From contig JAVMKO010000005.1 of the NCBI GenBank assembly GCA_032164245.1, forward strand, positions 46,578,193-46,642,192: DNA of 64,000 bases, read 5' to 3'. The position numbers and the translations under genes are program-made. The notes beneath the pieces were generated by a model. The model did no database searches and was not told the DNA's origin. It saw nothing but the letters and a program-made list of their open reading frames with translations. Source of the stretch: Sternotherus odoratus. Taxonomy: Eukaryota > Chordata > Testudines > Kinosternidae. Shown here in pieces: positions 31,191-44,041 of this stretch (positions are counted from its first letter, which is position 1; every line of letters starts with the position of its first letter).

Positions 31191-31755
31191 CAAAAACAAA
31201 ACATAAGTCTCCTCTTTCCCACCTGGCTTCAGACCACCAGTAAATGGGTTAGGAAAAAGTCCACCCCTCTTTACCTTCTTGAAATCTGGAGGTAGAAGCA
31301 AAGAAAAATCCACAGCAGTTTGAGTTAACAGTACTCTGCACGTGTTATTATTATTGTTTTTTGGTTATCATAGATACTGGCACCAGCATGGTCACTTCTT
31401 CCATCCTGGGGTTGGGAGTCTATGTTAAGGATAGATTTAGTGTATCAATATTTTCCATTTGAACTATAGGGAATCTCTGAAACCTGTTACTACCTAAAAC
31501 TAAAATGACCTTTTAAAGGGCACCCATGTTCCTTATACGTTCATATTTTTGTTTTTTAATTGTTGAATATTATTTACCCCGGTGATACAGAATAGAAAAG
31601 GAAAAAGGAAGGAAAAGTGACTCACCCATGGTATAAGTGTTTACTGCAATATGAAAAAATACAAACCATAGTAACGGTACCATACAGAGTTTCTTTTACC
31701 TTAATAACTTTGGCATCCTGTATGTTCTTAAGACAGTAAAGAAAATGGGAAGAAG

Positions 31756-31872
31756 ACGATAGTTATATTTGAGTAGTGCTCAGAGGCTCAATTCAGGATT
31801 GGGGCCCCACTGCATTAGGAGTTGCACAAAGAGAAAGACAGTCCCTGCCCCAAGAAACTTACAAATTTAAGG
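31756..31872 (+). repeat. Old interspersed repeat fragment
   Basis: AGTAGTGCTCAGAGGCTCAA, GGGGCCCCACTGCATTAGGA and AGACAGTCCCTGCCCCAAGA are phrases of an ancient amniote repeat, related to 2065-2140. Family not assigned. Confidence 0.5.
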
Positions 31873-34138
31873 TTTCAGGTTACTATGCACACACTTGCCT
31901 TCTCACTCTCTTCCTCACCTCTTGCAGTACGAGCAAGATATTAAAAATCACAAAAAACACCATATGATCTCTCCATAAGTCAAGCTTTTCTTACCTATAA
32001 TTGATACCTGCTTTCATTAGTTAAATCATTTACACTCTAGCAATGAAAGACTGAGGGTTATCAGGTAGTCTCTGAGGACCAAGAATCCACTCAGACTTTA
32101 AATAACGATGGTGTTTGTCTCACACACACATGCACACAACCACCACACTATACCAGAAGCAAATGCTACCACACTGGCTCTTCAAATGTAAGGAAACAGC
32201 CTGAATCCCTGAACAAACCATCTAACTTGTTTACTGTTGCTGAAAGAAGAGGTCAATAATACTGTCTATGAAAGCAACATCCAAAGTGTTTGCTGGCATG
32301 GATGTTGGTAACGGAAGAATCTCCTCAATGCTTCTATAGTCTGCCCCCAATTCTCAACTTAGAATGGAGCTGTGTGTATCATCTTCAACCAGCAGTTCAC
32401 TGCTTCAGATTTCAGAAGATTTAAGCAATAGTTCTATATTTGATACTCACAAACTGCCTCAAGCTCTGTCAGCTTCCTCCTCCTCCCAACTGGAAGCCAG
32501 CGTTAAGGAAAACATTCCCTCCTCTGCATCCGTCTCTCCCAGGCTAGTCTAGTAGAAGGATGACATCATCGCTCTGATTCTCAGGAAACTGCCCCTCCTC
32601 CAACAGACAGGTCATTGTTTTTTTTAAAGTGACAAAGACTGTCCTTCCCAGCACTGCGGAACGTGCCCCCTAATCATTCTATTTCTTTGTTTCCCCCCCG
32701 CAGTCGATTTCACATTGCCAGACCATAAAAAGCTTCCTTGGAGGAGCCACAGCAAAATTCATTTTCAGGTGAAATGCAGGTCAAATCATTCATTGCTGCT
32801 GCATGCCAGTGATGCACTGAAAGCAGCACGGTTGGTTCTCATTTTTTCTGCCCCAGATTCAGAGGCAAAAAATTGTCTTTCCTCTTTTTATAAGTTAAGT
32901 TTTCCAACTCACTTTATTCAACACCACTTACTCATTCTTTAACCACCTTGTCCCCCCTTGTGCCTCCCATCTTTCAGCACCCCTGTTCTTGCTCTGACCC
33001 CCACAACATACAACACACTGCCTAGGATCTCGCTAAACATTATTTGTGCATTTCGACACCATATCTTTATTCAAGAGTGCTGGCAGGTAAAGTACTTCCT
33101 GTTAACTCCAGATACTGTACAAACCACCAGAAAGTTTTACAATGCTTACAGTGATACAGTGTCTGAGCCAATCAAGGATATATTCCTGGGGTTCTTGTGA
33201 GGCAGTAGCTATTAAGAGGAGAGAGAGGGGTAATGCAAGTGGGAGTGTGTAAAGAGTTGTAGCATTACTCATTCAAGGTACCACCCACATACTATGGTCA
33301 TTTTCTAAAGTTTTCCCCACTGTTGCCTACTCTGGTTCAGTTCCACCAATGTTAACCAGTTTGGGAGGCCCACTGTAAAGTAACTGTTCCTGGTATTTAT
33401 AACATCATGTTGTTCACAAGTGCTCTGAGCAGAATTACATGCCATAGTGCTAAATATGCAACCACTTAAAAAAGGCTCCCAATGTTAACCACAGAGTTAG
33501 TGCTGAATCAGTTTCCTTAGCATAGAAGACAGAGCCTTAGTGAGAGGAGATAGTTTAATGGCAAAGATATCCAGGCTGGAATACCTAAACTCCTCTCAAA
33601 CTACAGGCCAAGCAGACTTTCATCCTTTTGAGGTAGATACTGTTCAAGTTTTCTGACCATGTTCCTCTTTCAGAACACACAGGACTTGATTTGAAGGTCT
33701 TCTCTTACATATTAAAAAACAAGCCAAAAAAAACCACCACCAAAAACACAAAAAACAAAAACAAAAAACCCATGGCATTTTTAATAGCAATTGGGCTTTG
33801 TCCCAACATTCTGGACAAAATTTCTCTTAGTGGCTCCAATAATGCACTCCTCCTGTTCTCCACTCCTCAAGTGTATTTCAATAGTGCTATTTGTATACAG
33901 AATTTGGAAAGTGATTTCGACAAATAAGACACCATGTACAAATAAGACATCATGAGAGTGGCTTTGTAAGTGTACTCAGAATATTAAAATCTCTATTTTA
34001 AAATAATATTCTAAAATGTCAGCTTGCATACCTGCCCTGTAGTGCCTCCTGATGACCTAATCTGGCACCACAAAAGGCATTCCCTACCTATTTCGCTTCT
34101 CTAAGAGCTCCTTACGAAGGCTACAGAGACCAAAACGG
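31873..34138. other. No recognised feature
   Basis: AT-rich DNA with an A/C-rich stretch at 33718-33772 (AAAACCACC/AAAACAAAAA). No coding or repeat family recognised. Confidence 0.5.
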
Positions 34139-34399
34139 TGTAAGACAGTACTCCCTCCTGGGGTTATACTTTATTACATTTAAATAAACTTAAAATAAAA
34201 ATCTCTCTTCTCATGGGTTTTAGGGTTGTACATGTCCCCTCCTTGGGGGTCTGTGATTCCCAGTCCTGACATCTCTAGTCTGTAGTCTCTCCACTTGGGC
34301 TCAGGGGTAGAACAGCCCTCCTCACCTCAAGACCTGTGGTTCTCAATTCTGATCCCTCCAGCCTGTGGTCTCTCCCCTCGGTTAAGGGGTTGCATAGGC

Positions 34400-34880
34400 C
34401 AGTGGTTCTCAATCAAGGGTACATATATCCCTGGGGGTATGCTGAGGTCTTCCAGAGGGTACCTCAACCCATCTAGATATTTGCCTAGTTCTACAGAAGG
34501 CTACAGGAAAGGCACTAGCAAAGTTACTATAAACTAAACTTGTTTATACTGCTCTATACACAATATCAATGTTTCTCAACCTGGGGGGGGGGGGTCATCA
34601 TTTTATAATTATATGGTAAAAATGAGAAAGTAAGCAATGTTACAGCATACTATTACTTGTTCAAGAATAGCAGCCGTGTTAGTGCTGAAACAAACTAGTT
34701 AGTTAGTCTCTAAGGTGCTACAAGTATTCCTCACTTTCCATACTATTACTGAATCACTTTTGTATTTGTATGTCTGCTTTTTTAACCTAGTAGTTTTTAA
34801 GTGAGGTGAAACTTGGGGTACACAAGACAAATCAACCTCCTGAAAGGGGGACAGTAGTCTGGAAAGGTGGAGAACTATTG
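34400..34880 (-). mobile_element. hAT MITE with 8-bp duplication
   Basis: Left CAGTGGTTCTCAATCAAGGG, right GGAAAGGTGGAGAACTATTG, flanked by GCATAGGC and GCATAGAC. Same family as the outer element at 48708-49992, opposite orientation. A piece of the unnamed ACACGGCTGC repeat is inserted at 34662-34737. Confidence 0.85.
34662..34737 (-). repeat. Unnamed repeat fragment (AATAGCAGCCGTGTTAGT)
   Basis: Short copy of the same unnamed repeat found at 14.9 and 44.6 kb: AAGAATAGCAGCCGTGTTAG and TAGTCTCTAAGGTGCTACAA. Confidence 0.7.
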
Positions 34881-35073
34881 GCATAGACTTCTTCCTTGGA
34901 GCTAGTGGTCTGTTAAAGCATCTGCCTGAGCACCTCTCTTCAACTCAGGTTTTATCAGGTTCAGGTGCTCATTATTCAATTAACTGTTGATAGGCTCCTT
35001 CTCCATCAATAAGCTCAGCATGGGTGGCCTGGGATCAGACACCCCTTAAAGGGGCCAGCAACCCCATGACATT

Positions 35074-35711
35074 CTCTGAGCGCGCTCTCCATTTTTTTTT
35101 TTATAATTCCACCTCCAATTTAAAAAACAAGTTGGAACATTACCACAAACAGCATAGAGTACTGTGGCATGTTGACTGAGCAGGGATTCCAAAGAGCTAT
35201 TGCAAAATGATGGTGAATTTCACCTCAGCAATGCAGAGCCCACTCCAGCCTCTGCAGTCCAGAAGTCTCAAGGTCATCTATAGACTTGACTATCATCCCA
35301 TGTCAGCTTCCTCCAGAATGACACACTAAAACATGACACAGCATATACCTTACAATTACCTGGATTGTACTGTACCACCTAAGCTTTATAAGTGTCAGAG
35401 ATTCAGAATCTGGATTGGGTCAAAACAAACAGTTGTTACTGTTCTGTTCCCTAGCCAAAATCAATTGTCCTGCTAGACTGTTCAGCGATCTTTACTATCA
35501 AAATTAGGAGCCTGGAGCAAAAGACCATTTCATCATCATCACTGAAATCATTTCCACACAGCTGAGCAAATATCAATAAACACTAGAGGAAAAGAGGGGA
35601 AGAAAGGTGAAACAACTCACAGTAATTTAACCCATTCTGAATAACAGTTAGGGCTATGAATCAGAGTACATCCCTAGTGCTAATTATTCCTCTTATTTAG
35701 GTTCAGTCTAT
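35074..35711. other. No recognised feature
   Basis: AT-rich DNA between two LTRs; a T11 run at about 35092-35102. No domain or repeat recognised. Confidence 0.4.
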
Positions 35712-36387
35712 TGTGACAGAGTCAGACCAGAAGGGTATAGGAGAGTGCTGGAAGGGAAGTATATCAGCCTCAGGATGAGCAGGTCCCTGTTCCCTGGCTA
35801 GCCAAACAAAGGAGAAGGTTTTAGAAAGCAGCAGAAACAGCTAGCCTGATTGGGACACCTGAAGCCAACCAGGGGCTGGCTGAAACCAGTTAAAAACCCT
35901 CCCATTTAGTCAGGAGGGTGTGGGTGTCAGAAGCTGTGAGAGGAGGTTGTGCTGTTGGTGAGACTGAGTGGTTAGACAACATATCATACGCGAGGAAGGA
36001 GGCCCTGAGGTAAGGGTGAAGTGGAGCGTGAAGAAGCAGGGACTGCTGTGGGGAAGTAGCCCAGGGGATTGTATTGTATTTGGTGGTTAAAAGGTCAGCC
36101 ATCTTAGCTGATACTATTAGGGTCCCTGGGCTGGAGCCTAGAGTAAAGGGCGGGCCCGGGCTCCCCCCTTCCTACCTTCCCCAATTAATCACAGACGAGG
36201 GAGACAACAGAGACTGCCAGGAAGGATAACTTCTCCTCACTGGCTTATGATGAAAATGGCTCAATAGGCTGTGACCTTGTCTCTAGAGAGAGAAGGGCTA
36301 TGTGGATGGTCACAGTGAGCCTTTGAGGCTAGTGAAATCCGCCAGGAAATGCAGGACCCGCAAGTATAGACTTGGAGCTTTGTCACA
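35712..36387 (+). mobile_element. Solo LTR, 676 bp, with 4-bp duplication CTAT
   Basis: It starts TGTGACAGAGTCAGACC and ends GCTTTGTCACA; TGTGACA and TGTCACA are perfect inverted ends. CTAT flanks both sides (35708-35711, 36388-36391). No internal region is present, so it is a solo LTR left by LTR-LTR recombination. The family (gypsy or endogenous retrovirus) cannot be told from the LTR alone. Confidence 0.75.
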
Positions 36388-36574
36388 CTATCTTAATGAC
36401 AAGATTTTATTACAGTACACTCAGTCATGAAACCCATTGGCTTCATGATTACAGAGAGGAAATTGTATGCCCGCATCGACACTGAATTTCAGCAATTCCC
36501 CTAAACCACCGCCCTAGCACCTGTGTACCTCTTCCAGTACTTGCAGTGGTATAACCATAGATAGGCTTCAAAAG

Positions 36575-36685
36575 TTATCACCATGTCATCTAACCAGTTG
36601 TGCAACTTTGAGCAAGTCACTTCACCGTTATGTGCCTCAATCTCCCCATCTGTAAAACAGGGATAGTGATACTTCTCTTCCTCTA
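36575..36685 (+). repeat. MIR-type SINE core
   Basis: GAGCAAGTCACTTCACCGTT, TGCCTCAATCTCCCCATCTG and TAAAACAGGGATAGTGATA match the conserved core and 3' part of MIR. Confidence 0.8.
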
Positions 36686-37446
36686 TATGGCACTTTCTCA
36701 TCTGAAGGTTTCAGTAGGAAGTATTGCTTTTATCTTTTCTTATTGTAATGCCTTCAACGTTTGAAAACAACATTTACTCCCTTCTTAATACTTCAAATGT
36801 TATTCTTCATAATTTCACAACCATGGTTTCCCCCTATTGATTTTATTCTGGACAAGTACCCTTTTGTTTACTTCTTGGAGTGTGCTCCAATGTCAATCAG
36901 CACTCGTTAAGAGTGGTACAGATATCACCATTTGTTAGACTGATGATTCAGAGGAGAAGGCAAGAGATAGCATTTGGCATGTACCATGACTACAGCGTGA
37001 GCTGTGCCTTAAAACCCCCTTTGCAGTGCCTCCTGAATGCACCACTCAGTAACAGGTTTCACTAACTTCCTCCCGCCTTGCGGGGAACCCTGCAATTCTA
37101 TAACATTTTGACTGCATCTCTGGGTTGAAGCTCTCCTGTTTTCCAACCATGATAACTCAAAAGACCCAACTGTATTTGACACCTACATGAAACTTCCCTT
37201 GAGGAGGCCACGACCAGGGGCTAATTAAAAAGACTCAAAACAGCTTCTTCAAAACAAATGTATTGTTTATACACCCAAAGGCACATAGCAAACAGAGAAA
37301 ATAGTTAAAACAACAAAAGCCTATAGTATCTGACCTTGCTGAAACATTCTTTTTTACATGTTTTAGTAAATTCCACTTAATCCAGGTACCCCTACCTTTG
37401 GGTAAGGACAGAGAGAGACTTCAGTGCTGCAATTTCTGTCTCTCTC
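36686..37446. other. No recognised feature
   Basis: Unique-looking AT-rich DNA. No feature recognised. Confidence 0.4.
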
Positions 37447-37733
37447 AGGGCTGGTCTACATTAGGGGGAGGGGTTGACCAAAGATACACAACTTCAGCTA
37501 TGTGAATAATGTAGCATCTGATGTCAGCGCATCTTTGTCCGACTTACCTGCCATCCTCACTGTGGCAGCGGGCTCCCCCGTTGACTCCAGCTTGCACCTC
37601 TCAGTGAGCTAGAGTTCCGGAGTCAACTGAAGCGCCTTCTGCGATCGAAATATCGCGTCTTAAGACGCGATAAATTGATCGCCAAAAGATCGATCACTAC
37701 CCGCCAATCCAGTGGGTAGTGAAGACATACCCT
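37447..37733 (+). mobile_element. Harbinger MITE
   Basis: Starts AGGGCTGGTCTACATTAGG, ends GTAGTGAAGACATACCCT. Inside, ATATCGCGTCTTAAGACGCGAT forms a short perfect palindrome core (CGCGTCTTAAGACGCG). Same family as 14998-15286 and 48766-49722. Confidence 0.8.
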
Positions 37734-37868
37734 GTGTCTGCCCTTCAGCACTGACCCTCAAGCTGTTGCTGACCACTCACCCCCTCCCTTTCCTTAGGGG
37801 TAGTGAGTTGGTTCCTTTTAACATTCTTTTAATTTCTAGGCTCCCAGCTTCAGCAAAACAGTATAGTA

Positions 37869-38022
37869 CAGTGGTGGGCAGCCCGTGGGCCGCATGCGGC
37901 TCATCAGGGTAATCTGATTGTGGGCCACAAGACATTTTGCAGATGTTGATTATCTGCAGGCACAGCTCCCCAGAGCTCCCAGTGACCACGGTTCACCGTT
38001 CCCAGCTAACGGGAGCTGCAGT
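37869..38022 (+). mobile_element. hAT MITE, left part
   Basis: CAGTGGTGGGCAGCCCGTGG followed by GCCGCATGCGGCTCATCAGG is the left end of a GC-rich hAT MITE. It breaks off in GGGAGCTGCAG. Confidence 0.75.
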
Positions 38023-38044
38023 CACATCTTCCTAAAAGAAGTGA

Positions 38045-38150
38045 CAAAGAGTCAGGTATCAGCCTACGAAAGCTTATGCTTCAATACTTTAGTCTTTAAG
38101 GCGCCACAGGACTATTCCAGACTAACACGGCTACCTCTCGGATTCTTGAC
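38045..38150 (+). repeat. Unnamed repeat copy (CGAAAGCTTATGC...CACGGCTACC)
   Basis: CTACGAAAGCTTATGCTTCA, GTCTTTAAGGCGCCACAGGA and CAGACTAACACGGCTACCTC; same family as the palindromic copy at 46.9 kb. Confidence 0.75.
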
Positions 38151-39654
38151 ATATCTTCCTAAAAGTTATTACAGATTTAACCCCACAGCCTCCATGATGT
38201 GTCACACCAAAATTATATTCAGGCATTACACTAGTTTTTCAGCTACAGAGCATTATGTTTTTAAATGGGTATTTCCAGGAAGCTGTTTCCACTAAATTTT
38301 AACTTTAATAAAGGTAAGAGAAATTTGGGGCCTAAATAAATTAATAAGGCTTTTGAAGAACGCCAGCACAATTGTCTAACTTGCGACCTTTTGGCTTGTA
38401 CAACTAAATCTATTATTTGTATTGCAAGGAGAAAGTTTAAAATCCACCTTTTCTCAAAAGTGAAAATGGATGTGTTGAGTTTCACTGTCCCCAATTGTGT
38501 ACATTAAAACCATTCACCTAAAGTATGCTAAACACCAACAGATTAATACAGTTGGGCATTACTGCAGCCTCTACTCAAGAAACACAAGAGGATTTGAATA
38601 TCATGAATATTACAAATCAGGACTAATCAGCAGAGTGGCATACAGAATTGTAACTGGCTGATGATAGTCCTTTACTTTTGTGTGAAATCAAAATTATTTT
38701 TAAACAGCAACTATCTTGTAAAACAGATTAGCCATGACTAATTGGGAATATTATATAAGCCTCAAGTGGGATGCTAAATCTGGGGGGTGGGCGGGGAGGC
38801 ACATCCCTTGCTCTCCACAAAGCTAAATTCTTGTACCTGTTAAGAGAATTTGAAATAAATAAGGTAAAAACTAAACAATCTTGCTTCTGGCCTTGCTTTT
38901 AGTTTAAACAGGCTAAATAAGCAAGCAAGAGAATGTAAGTGAAAGAATAAAGCTGTACCCCCTTCCTTTCCCACCCCTCCCAACTGGTAGCCTTGTCTTT
39001 CAGTAACAAGTGAAGAGAAGGGACTAATGAGCAGTAACGGGAAGGTGCAAGGAGTAGACACAAAGTCAGCAAGAAAGTGACCATATCCACAAGCAAGCCT
39101 GCTCCTTACCCCTCCCATCAGGTACAAAAGAGGTGGTCTCAATGCTCTTAGACTCAAGATCCCCCAAAATACTGAAAGAGGTTGTACCAAGGGAGGAGCA
39201 CTACAAGTATAATTAAGCTTGCCAAAAAGAGGGCGCTCCATCAGCATGAGGAGCTAGGGGTCAGGAGAAAAACAGGGTTCTATCAGCAGATAGAAGAGGA
39301 GTTAAGGGAGGGAGAAAAAACTAATCAGCATATAAAAATAAGACCAATTACTATAAAAAGCTTCAAAATATGCCTATTTGTTTAGCCCCAATAAACCCAT
39401 CAAATTACCTGCAAATTGAACTCTGAACTGTTCTTTTCCAGTGAATTGTCTTAAAAACTGAGGAGGGAGTTAGACCCCACCAACACTACCTGCACTTTAA
39501 AACCACTAAGTCATCATAAGTTATATGAAGTTTTCAGAACTTTATGCCACTTTCCCAAATGCCAGACCCACTTATTGGAGCTTTATAAATTGTGTCATAG
39601 AAGGTATTACTTATGGAAATTATTTAATTTTCAAACTCTACAAAAGTAGAGGTC
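38151..39654. other. No recognised feature
   Basis: AT-rich DNA. A 135-codon minus frame at 38840-39247 overlaps other frames and shows no domain. Confidence 0.45.
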
Positions 39655-39932
39655 GGGGCAGCCAGGGGTCAGGGGGGTTGGATAGGGGTTGGAGTCCTGA
39701 GGGGGGTGATTAGAGAGCAGGGGGGTATTCCGGAGGGGGCAGCCAGAGGACTAGGAGTGTGGGGGGGTAGGATAGGTTGGGAGTTCTGAGGGGGGCAGTC
39801 AGGGGAAATGGGTGAGGGTTAGATAGGTAACACGGCCAGGCTGTTTGAAGAGGCACAGTCTTCCCTACCTGACCCTCCACGCGATTTTAAACCCCAGTGT
39901 GGCCCTTGGGCCAAAAGATTTTCCCACCCCTG
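39655..39932 (+). mobile_element. hAT MITE, right part
   Basis: A G-rich stretch with repeated GGTCAGGGGGGTTGG- and GTTCTGAGGGGGGCAG-like steps leads to GGCCCTTGGGCCAAAAG and the terminus CCCACCCCTG. It is probably the right half of the family whose left half lies at 37869-38022. Whether they are one element split by 1.6 kb is unknown. Confidence 0.6.
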
Positions 39933-41312
39933 CACTATATGGTTCTTGTTGCTCTGGGAGAGTAGCATGGAGAGGTTTGGCTGGACAGGCATCTAGTGAG
40001 ATGTTGCAGTCCCGCTGGGTGGTTTCTGAGGAGAGGCAGGACGACGACAAGTATCAGGATCCTGGGAAATGGAGCAGGTGGGAGAAGTTCTCCTTGTGGC
40101 ATCCTTCTCCTGAAGAGCAAGTGCAATATTTGTCCTGGCTGTGATGTTCTGGAAGGCCGTCCTCAAGGTGCAAAATCTCCCTGCACTAGCATCTCCATGG
40201 GTTTTCTTTAAGGGAGGTGCTGCTTTTCCAATCAATGCTGCTCATTTGCGATGTCCTGGAAAAGCCCTGAGGAATTTCTTACAGGCTGTTCCCTAATGGG
40301 CATTCTGTGGAGCAGCAACATTCTGAACATTAGCTGAAAATTTCTGTGGAATCGGCAAGGGAGCAATCATCTTCTCAGTCTGTCCTGGAGTGTCTGAAGC
40401 AGTAGAATTCATCTTCAAAGCGGTAGTCTTCCTCGGGATAGCAAGTCAAGTCCTCACTGCTCCTCCCCTCTCTCTCTCTCTCTACAACACTGGGAATATG
40501 AAGAGAGGAGTGAAGAAGATCAGGAGATCCTGGAATAGAAGAGGTGAGGCAGGTAGTGGGGGAAGCAGAATTAATTGGTGGGAAGGGGAAAGAGCAGATG
40601 GGGGGGGGGGTTGTAAACACTTGCAGTGAGAGACAAAACCACCGTAATGAACTTGGGAGCACTGGCAACACTAATTGTCTCACACAGAGTGGGTGGGTAA
40701 GGGGAGATCAAAATCAGAAGACAAACTAAAGCCACAGACTAATTTTAAAAAATCATCTCTTGATTTTTGGAGTCTAATTCATGATTTTTGAACTGCTGAG
40801 GTTGGCAATATTGTAAAAAGATCCCCTAACACAGTAGTTACAGTGTTGACTGGACCTAAATGAAAAGGAAAGACCGTAAAGTCCACCCACATGTTTTCTG
40901 TGGCACTTCTAATGAAGGCAAAATACAAGATTTCCCAGCACTGAAAGTTCAACATATTTTCCAGGTCCTCAGAAAAGCACCTTCACACTGAGCTCTTTTG
41001 TCAGCGGATGATGCCAAAGAAACAAATTTCTGTCAAAGCTCAATTATGCCGGTTCTTCGCAAATGATTACAACTTGTTTCACTTTCTCATTCCATGCACA
41101 ACAGATCCTAAAATCCTTTTGAAAGCAGTGACACAGACAGCCCATTTTCTTTGGGTGGGACTTTGCAGAGCAACAACAGTGAGAGGTTATGATGCCATTG
41201 TTATTTTATCACCAATGTAATGGTCAGCTGATAAAATAAGGAAAACGCAAATAGTATGATCATATGTGGTCTAATAGTAAAGGTCTTTTAAAATCTTATA
41301 TATATTTTAACT
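39933..41312. other. No recognised feature
   Basis: Contains CT and G runs (40470-40482, 40600-40610) and overlapping frames of 60-100 codons on both strands at 39.8-40.7 kb. None has a domain or splice context. Confidence 0.4.
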
Positions 41313-41802
41313 CGGGCTGTCAACTGATTAAAAAAATTAATCATGATTAACTGCTCTGTTAAACAATGATAGAACACCATTTAAATATTTTGGATGTTTT
41401 CTACATTTTCAAATCTTTTTATTTCAATTACAGCACAGAATACAAAGTGTATAGTACTCAATTTATATTTATTTTTATTATATTTGCACAGTAAAAAAAT
41501 ATTTTTTCAGTTCACCTAATACAAATACTGTAGTCTTTATCACGAAAGGCGAACTTGCAAATGTAGAATTATGTACAAAAAACTGCATTCAATAAAACGT
41601 AAAATTTTCGAGCCTACAAATCCAATCAGTCCTATTTCTTGTTCAGAACAAGTGTTCGCATGATATGGTGGTAGCCAGCATCACAAGACATTTACATGCC
41701 AAATTCACTAAAGATTCATATGTCCCTTCATTCTTCAACCACCATTCCAGAAGACATGCATCCATACTGATGATGGGTTCTGCTCGATAACAATTTTTTA
41801 AA

Positions 41803-43158
41803 AAGGAAAGAGAGAAGTCAGGGAACTACAGACTCACTTCAGCCTCACGGTCAGCCTCACTTCAGTCCCTGGCAAAATCATGGAGCAGGTCCTCAAGGAA
41901 TCCATTTTGAAGCACATGGAGAGGAAGGTGATCAGGAACAGTCAACATGGATTCATCACGGGAAAATCATGCCTGACCAACCTGATTGCTTTCTATGATG
42001 AGATAACTGGTACTGTGGACATGGGGAAAGCGGTGGATGCAATATGTCTTGACTTCAGCAAAGCTTTTGATACGGTTGCCCACAGTATACTTGCCAGCAA
42101 GTTAAAAATGTATGGATTGGATCAATGGATTTATAAGGTGGATAGAAAGCTGGCTAGTTTGTCGGGCTCAAACTATCAATGACTCAATGTCTAGTTGGCA
42201 GCTGGTATCGAGCGGAGTGCCCCAGGGGTCTGTCCTGTTGCCAGTTTTGTTCAACATCTTCATTAATGATCTGGGTTGATGGGATGGATTACACTCTGAG
42301 CAACTTCACGGATGACACTAAGATGAGGGAAAAGGTAGATACGCTTGAGGGTAGGGATAAGGTCCAGAGTGACCTAGACAAATTGGATGATTGGGCTAAA
42401 AGAAATCTGATGAGGTTAGTCCTGCACTTAGGAAGAAAGAATTCCATGCACCGCTACAGGCTGGGGACTGACTGGCTAAGCAGCAGTTCTGCAGAAAAGA
42501 ACCTGGGGATTACAGTGGATGAGAAGACTGATATGAAACAGCAGTGTGCCCTCGTTGCCAAGAAGGCCAATGACATATTGGATTGTATTAGTAGAAGCAT
42601 TGCCAGCAAATCAAGGGAAGTGATTATTCTCCTCTATTCAGCACTGGTGAGGCCACACCTAGAGTATTGCATCCAGTTTTGGTCCCCCCCACTAGAGAAG
42701 GGATGTGGACAAACTGGAGAGAGTGCAGTGGAGAGCAACAAAAATTATTAGGGGACTGGGGCACATGACTTATGAGAGGCTGAGGGAACTGGGCTTATTT
42801 AGTCTGCAGAAGAGAAGAGCGCGGGGGGGATTTGATAGCAGCCTTCAACTACTTGAAGGGGCGGAGGTTCCAAAGAGGATGGAGCTCGGCTGTTCTCCGA
42901 GGTAGCAGATGACAGAACAAGAAGAAATGCTCTCAAGTTGCAGTGGGGGAGGTCTAGATTGGATATTTGGAAACAGTATTTCACTAGGAGGGTGATGAAG
43001 CACAGGTTGTGGAATCTCCATCCTTAGAGATTTTTAAGTCCCAGTTTGACAAAGCACTGGCTGGGATGATTTAGTGGGTGTTGGTCCTGCTGTAAGCAGG
43101 GGATTAGACAAGATGACCTCCTGAGGTCTCTTCCAACCCTAACATTCTATGATTCTAG
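41803..43158 (+). mobile_element. CR1 LINE, 5'-truncated, RT C-terminal half to 3' end
   Basis: CR1 ORF2 makes an endonuclease/reverse transcriptase for target-primed insertion. Here RT is read in shifted frames: NYRLTSASVPGKIMEQVL, HGFITGKSCLTNLIAFYDEI, then AICLDFSKAFDTVAHS (41880-42182). GVPQGSVL and FTDDTKMRE follow, where the FTDD block corresponds to the FADD catalytic motif of CR1. [11 protein letters not shown] lies further on. The 3' UTR ends in CTATGATTCTA near 43158. Frame breaks occur near 42182 and 42270. It is inserted in plus orientation in the fold-back hAT. Confidence 0.9.
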
Positions 43159-43182
43159 GACTCTAATCCAAAGAAGTGCAGA

Positions 43183-43458
43183 TCAACACATGATAATTTT
43201 GATCATTTCAGTCAGATGCCACCAGCAGAAGGCTGATTTTCTTTTTCGGTGATTTTTGGGTTCTGTAGTTTCTGCATCAGGGTGTTGCTCTTTTAAGACA
43301 AAGAACATGCTCAACACCTCATCCCTCTCATATTTTGGAAGGGATTTCAGATTCTTAAATCTTGGGTCAAATGCTGTAGCTATCCTTAGAAATTTCACAT
43401 CTTCTTTGCATTTTGTCAAATTTGCAGTGAAAGTGTTCTTAAAATGAACAACATACAT
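43183..43458 (-). pseudogene. hAT transposase fragment (ZBED-like)
   Basis: The minus-strand frame (91 codons) has FLRIATAFDPRFKNLKSLP, YERDEVLSMF and a KEQHPDAETTEP acidic stretch. The DPRFKNLKSLP block resembles the segment before the dimerisation domain of ZBED1-type hAT transposases. It is only a scrap of the catalytic protein, carried within the fold-back element. No start or full domain remains. Confidence 0.65.
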
Positions 43459-44041
43459 TCTATAACATGAAATATATGGCAGAATGCAGGTAAAACAGAG
43501 CAGGACCCATACAATCCTCCCCGCAAAGAGTTATGTCACAAATTTAATTAACCAATTATTTTTTTAACCAGAGTCATCAGCATGGAAACATGTCCTCTGG
43601 AACGATGGCCTAAGCATGTGAGCCACATGAATCTTTAGCTCTTCTGGCACAAAAAAATCTTGTGACACCAGCTACAACAGTACCATGCAAACACCTGTTC
43701 TCACTTTCAAGTGACATTATAATTGAGAAGTGGGCAGTATTATTTCCCACAAATGTAAACAAATGTATTTCTCTTAGCAATTGGTTGAATAAGAAGTAGG
43801 ACTGAGTGGAATTGTAGGCTCTAAAGTTGTACATAGTTTTGTCTTTGAGTGCAGTTATGTAACAAAAAACTTCATTTGTAAGTTGCATTTTCATGATAAA
43901 GAGATTGCACTACAGTACTTGTATGGGGTGAATTGAAAAATACTATTTCTTTCATCATTTTTACAGTGCAAATATTTCTAATAAAATAATATCAAGTGAG
44001 CACTACAGCAGAATACAAAGTATACAATTGAAATAGATATA

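Larger units (their letters stand above)
34139..35073 (-). mobile_element. Probable solo LTR, minus orientation, split by a hAT MITE
   Basis: On the minus strand it would start TGTCATGGGGTTGCTGGCCC (from 35073) and end at ...GTACTGTCTTACA (34139), with an AATAAA signal in the ATAAAGTATAACC region. The interior has a duplicated segment (CTGTGATTCCCAGTCCTGAC versus CTGTGGTTCTCAATTCTGAT). No clear target duplication is found, so the ends are approximate. Confidence 0.45.

Noticed and set aside
35712..36387. Endogenous retrovirus with coding region
   Set aside because: Only an LTR is present; no gag, pol or env motif between or beside the LTRs at 34-36 kb.
37869..39932. Single hAT MITE split by a 1.6-kb insertion
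   Set aside because: Left and right halves belong to a similar family, but the flanking octamers do not match, so they are listed separately.
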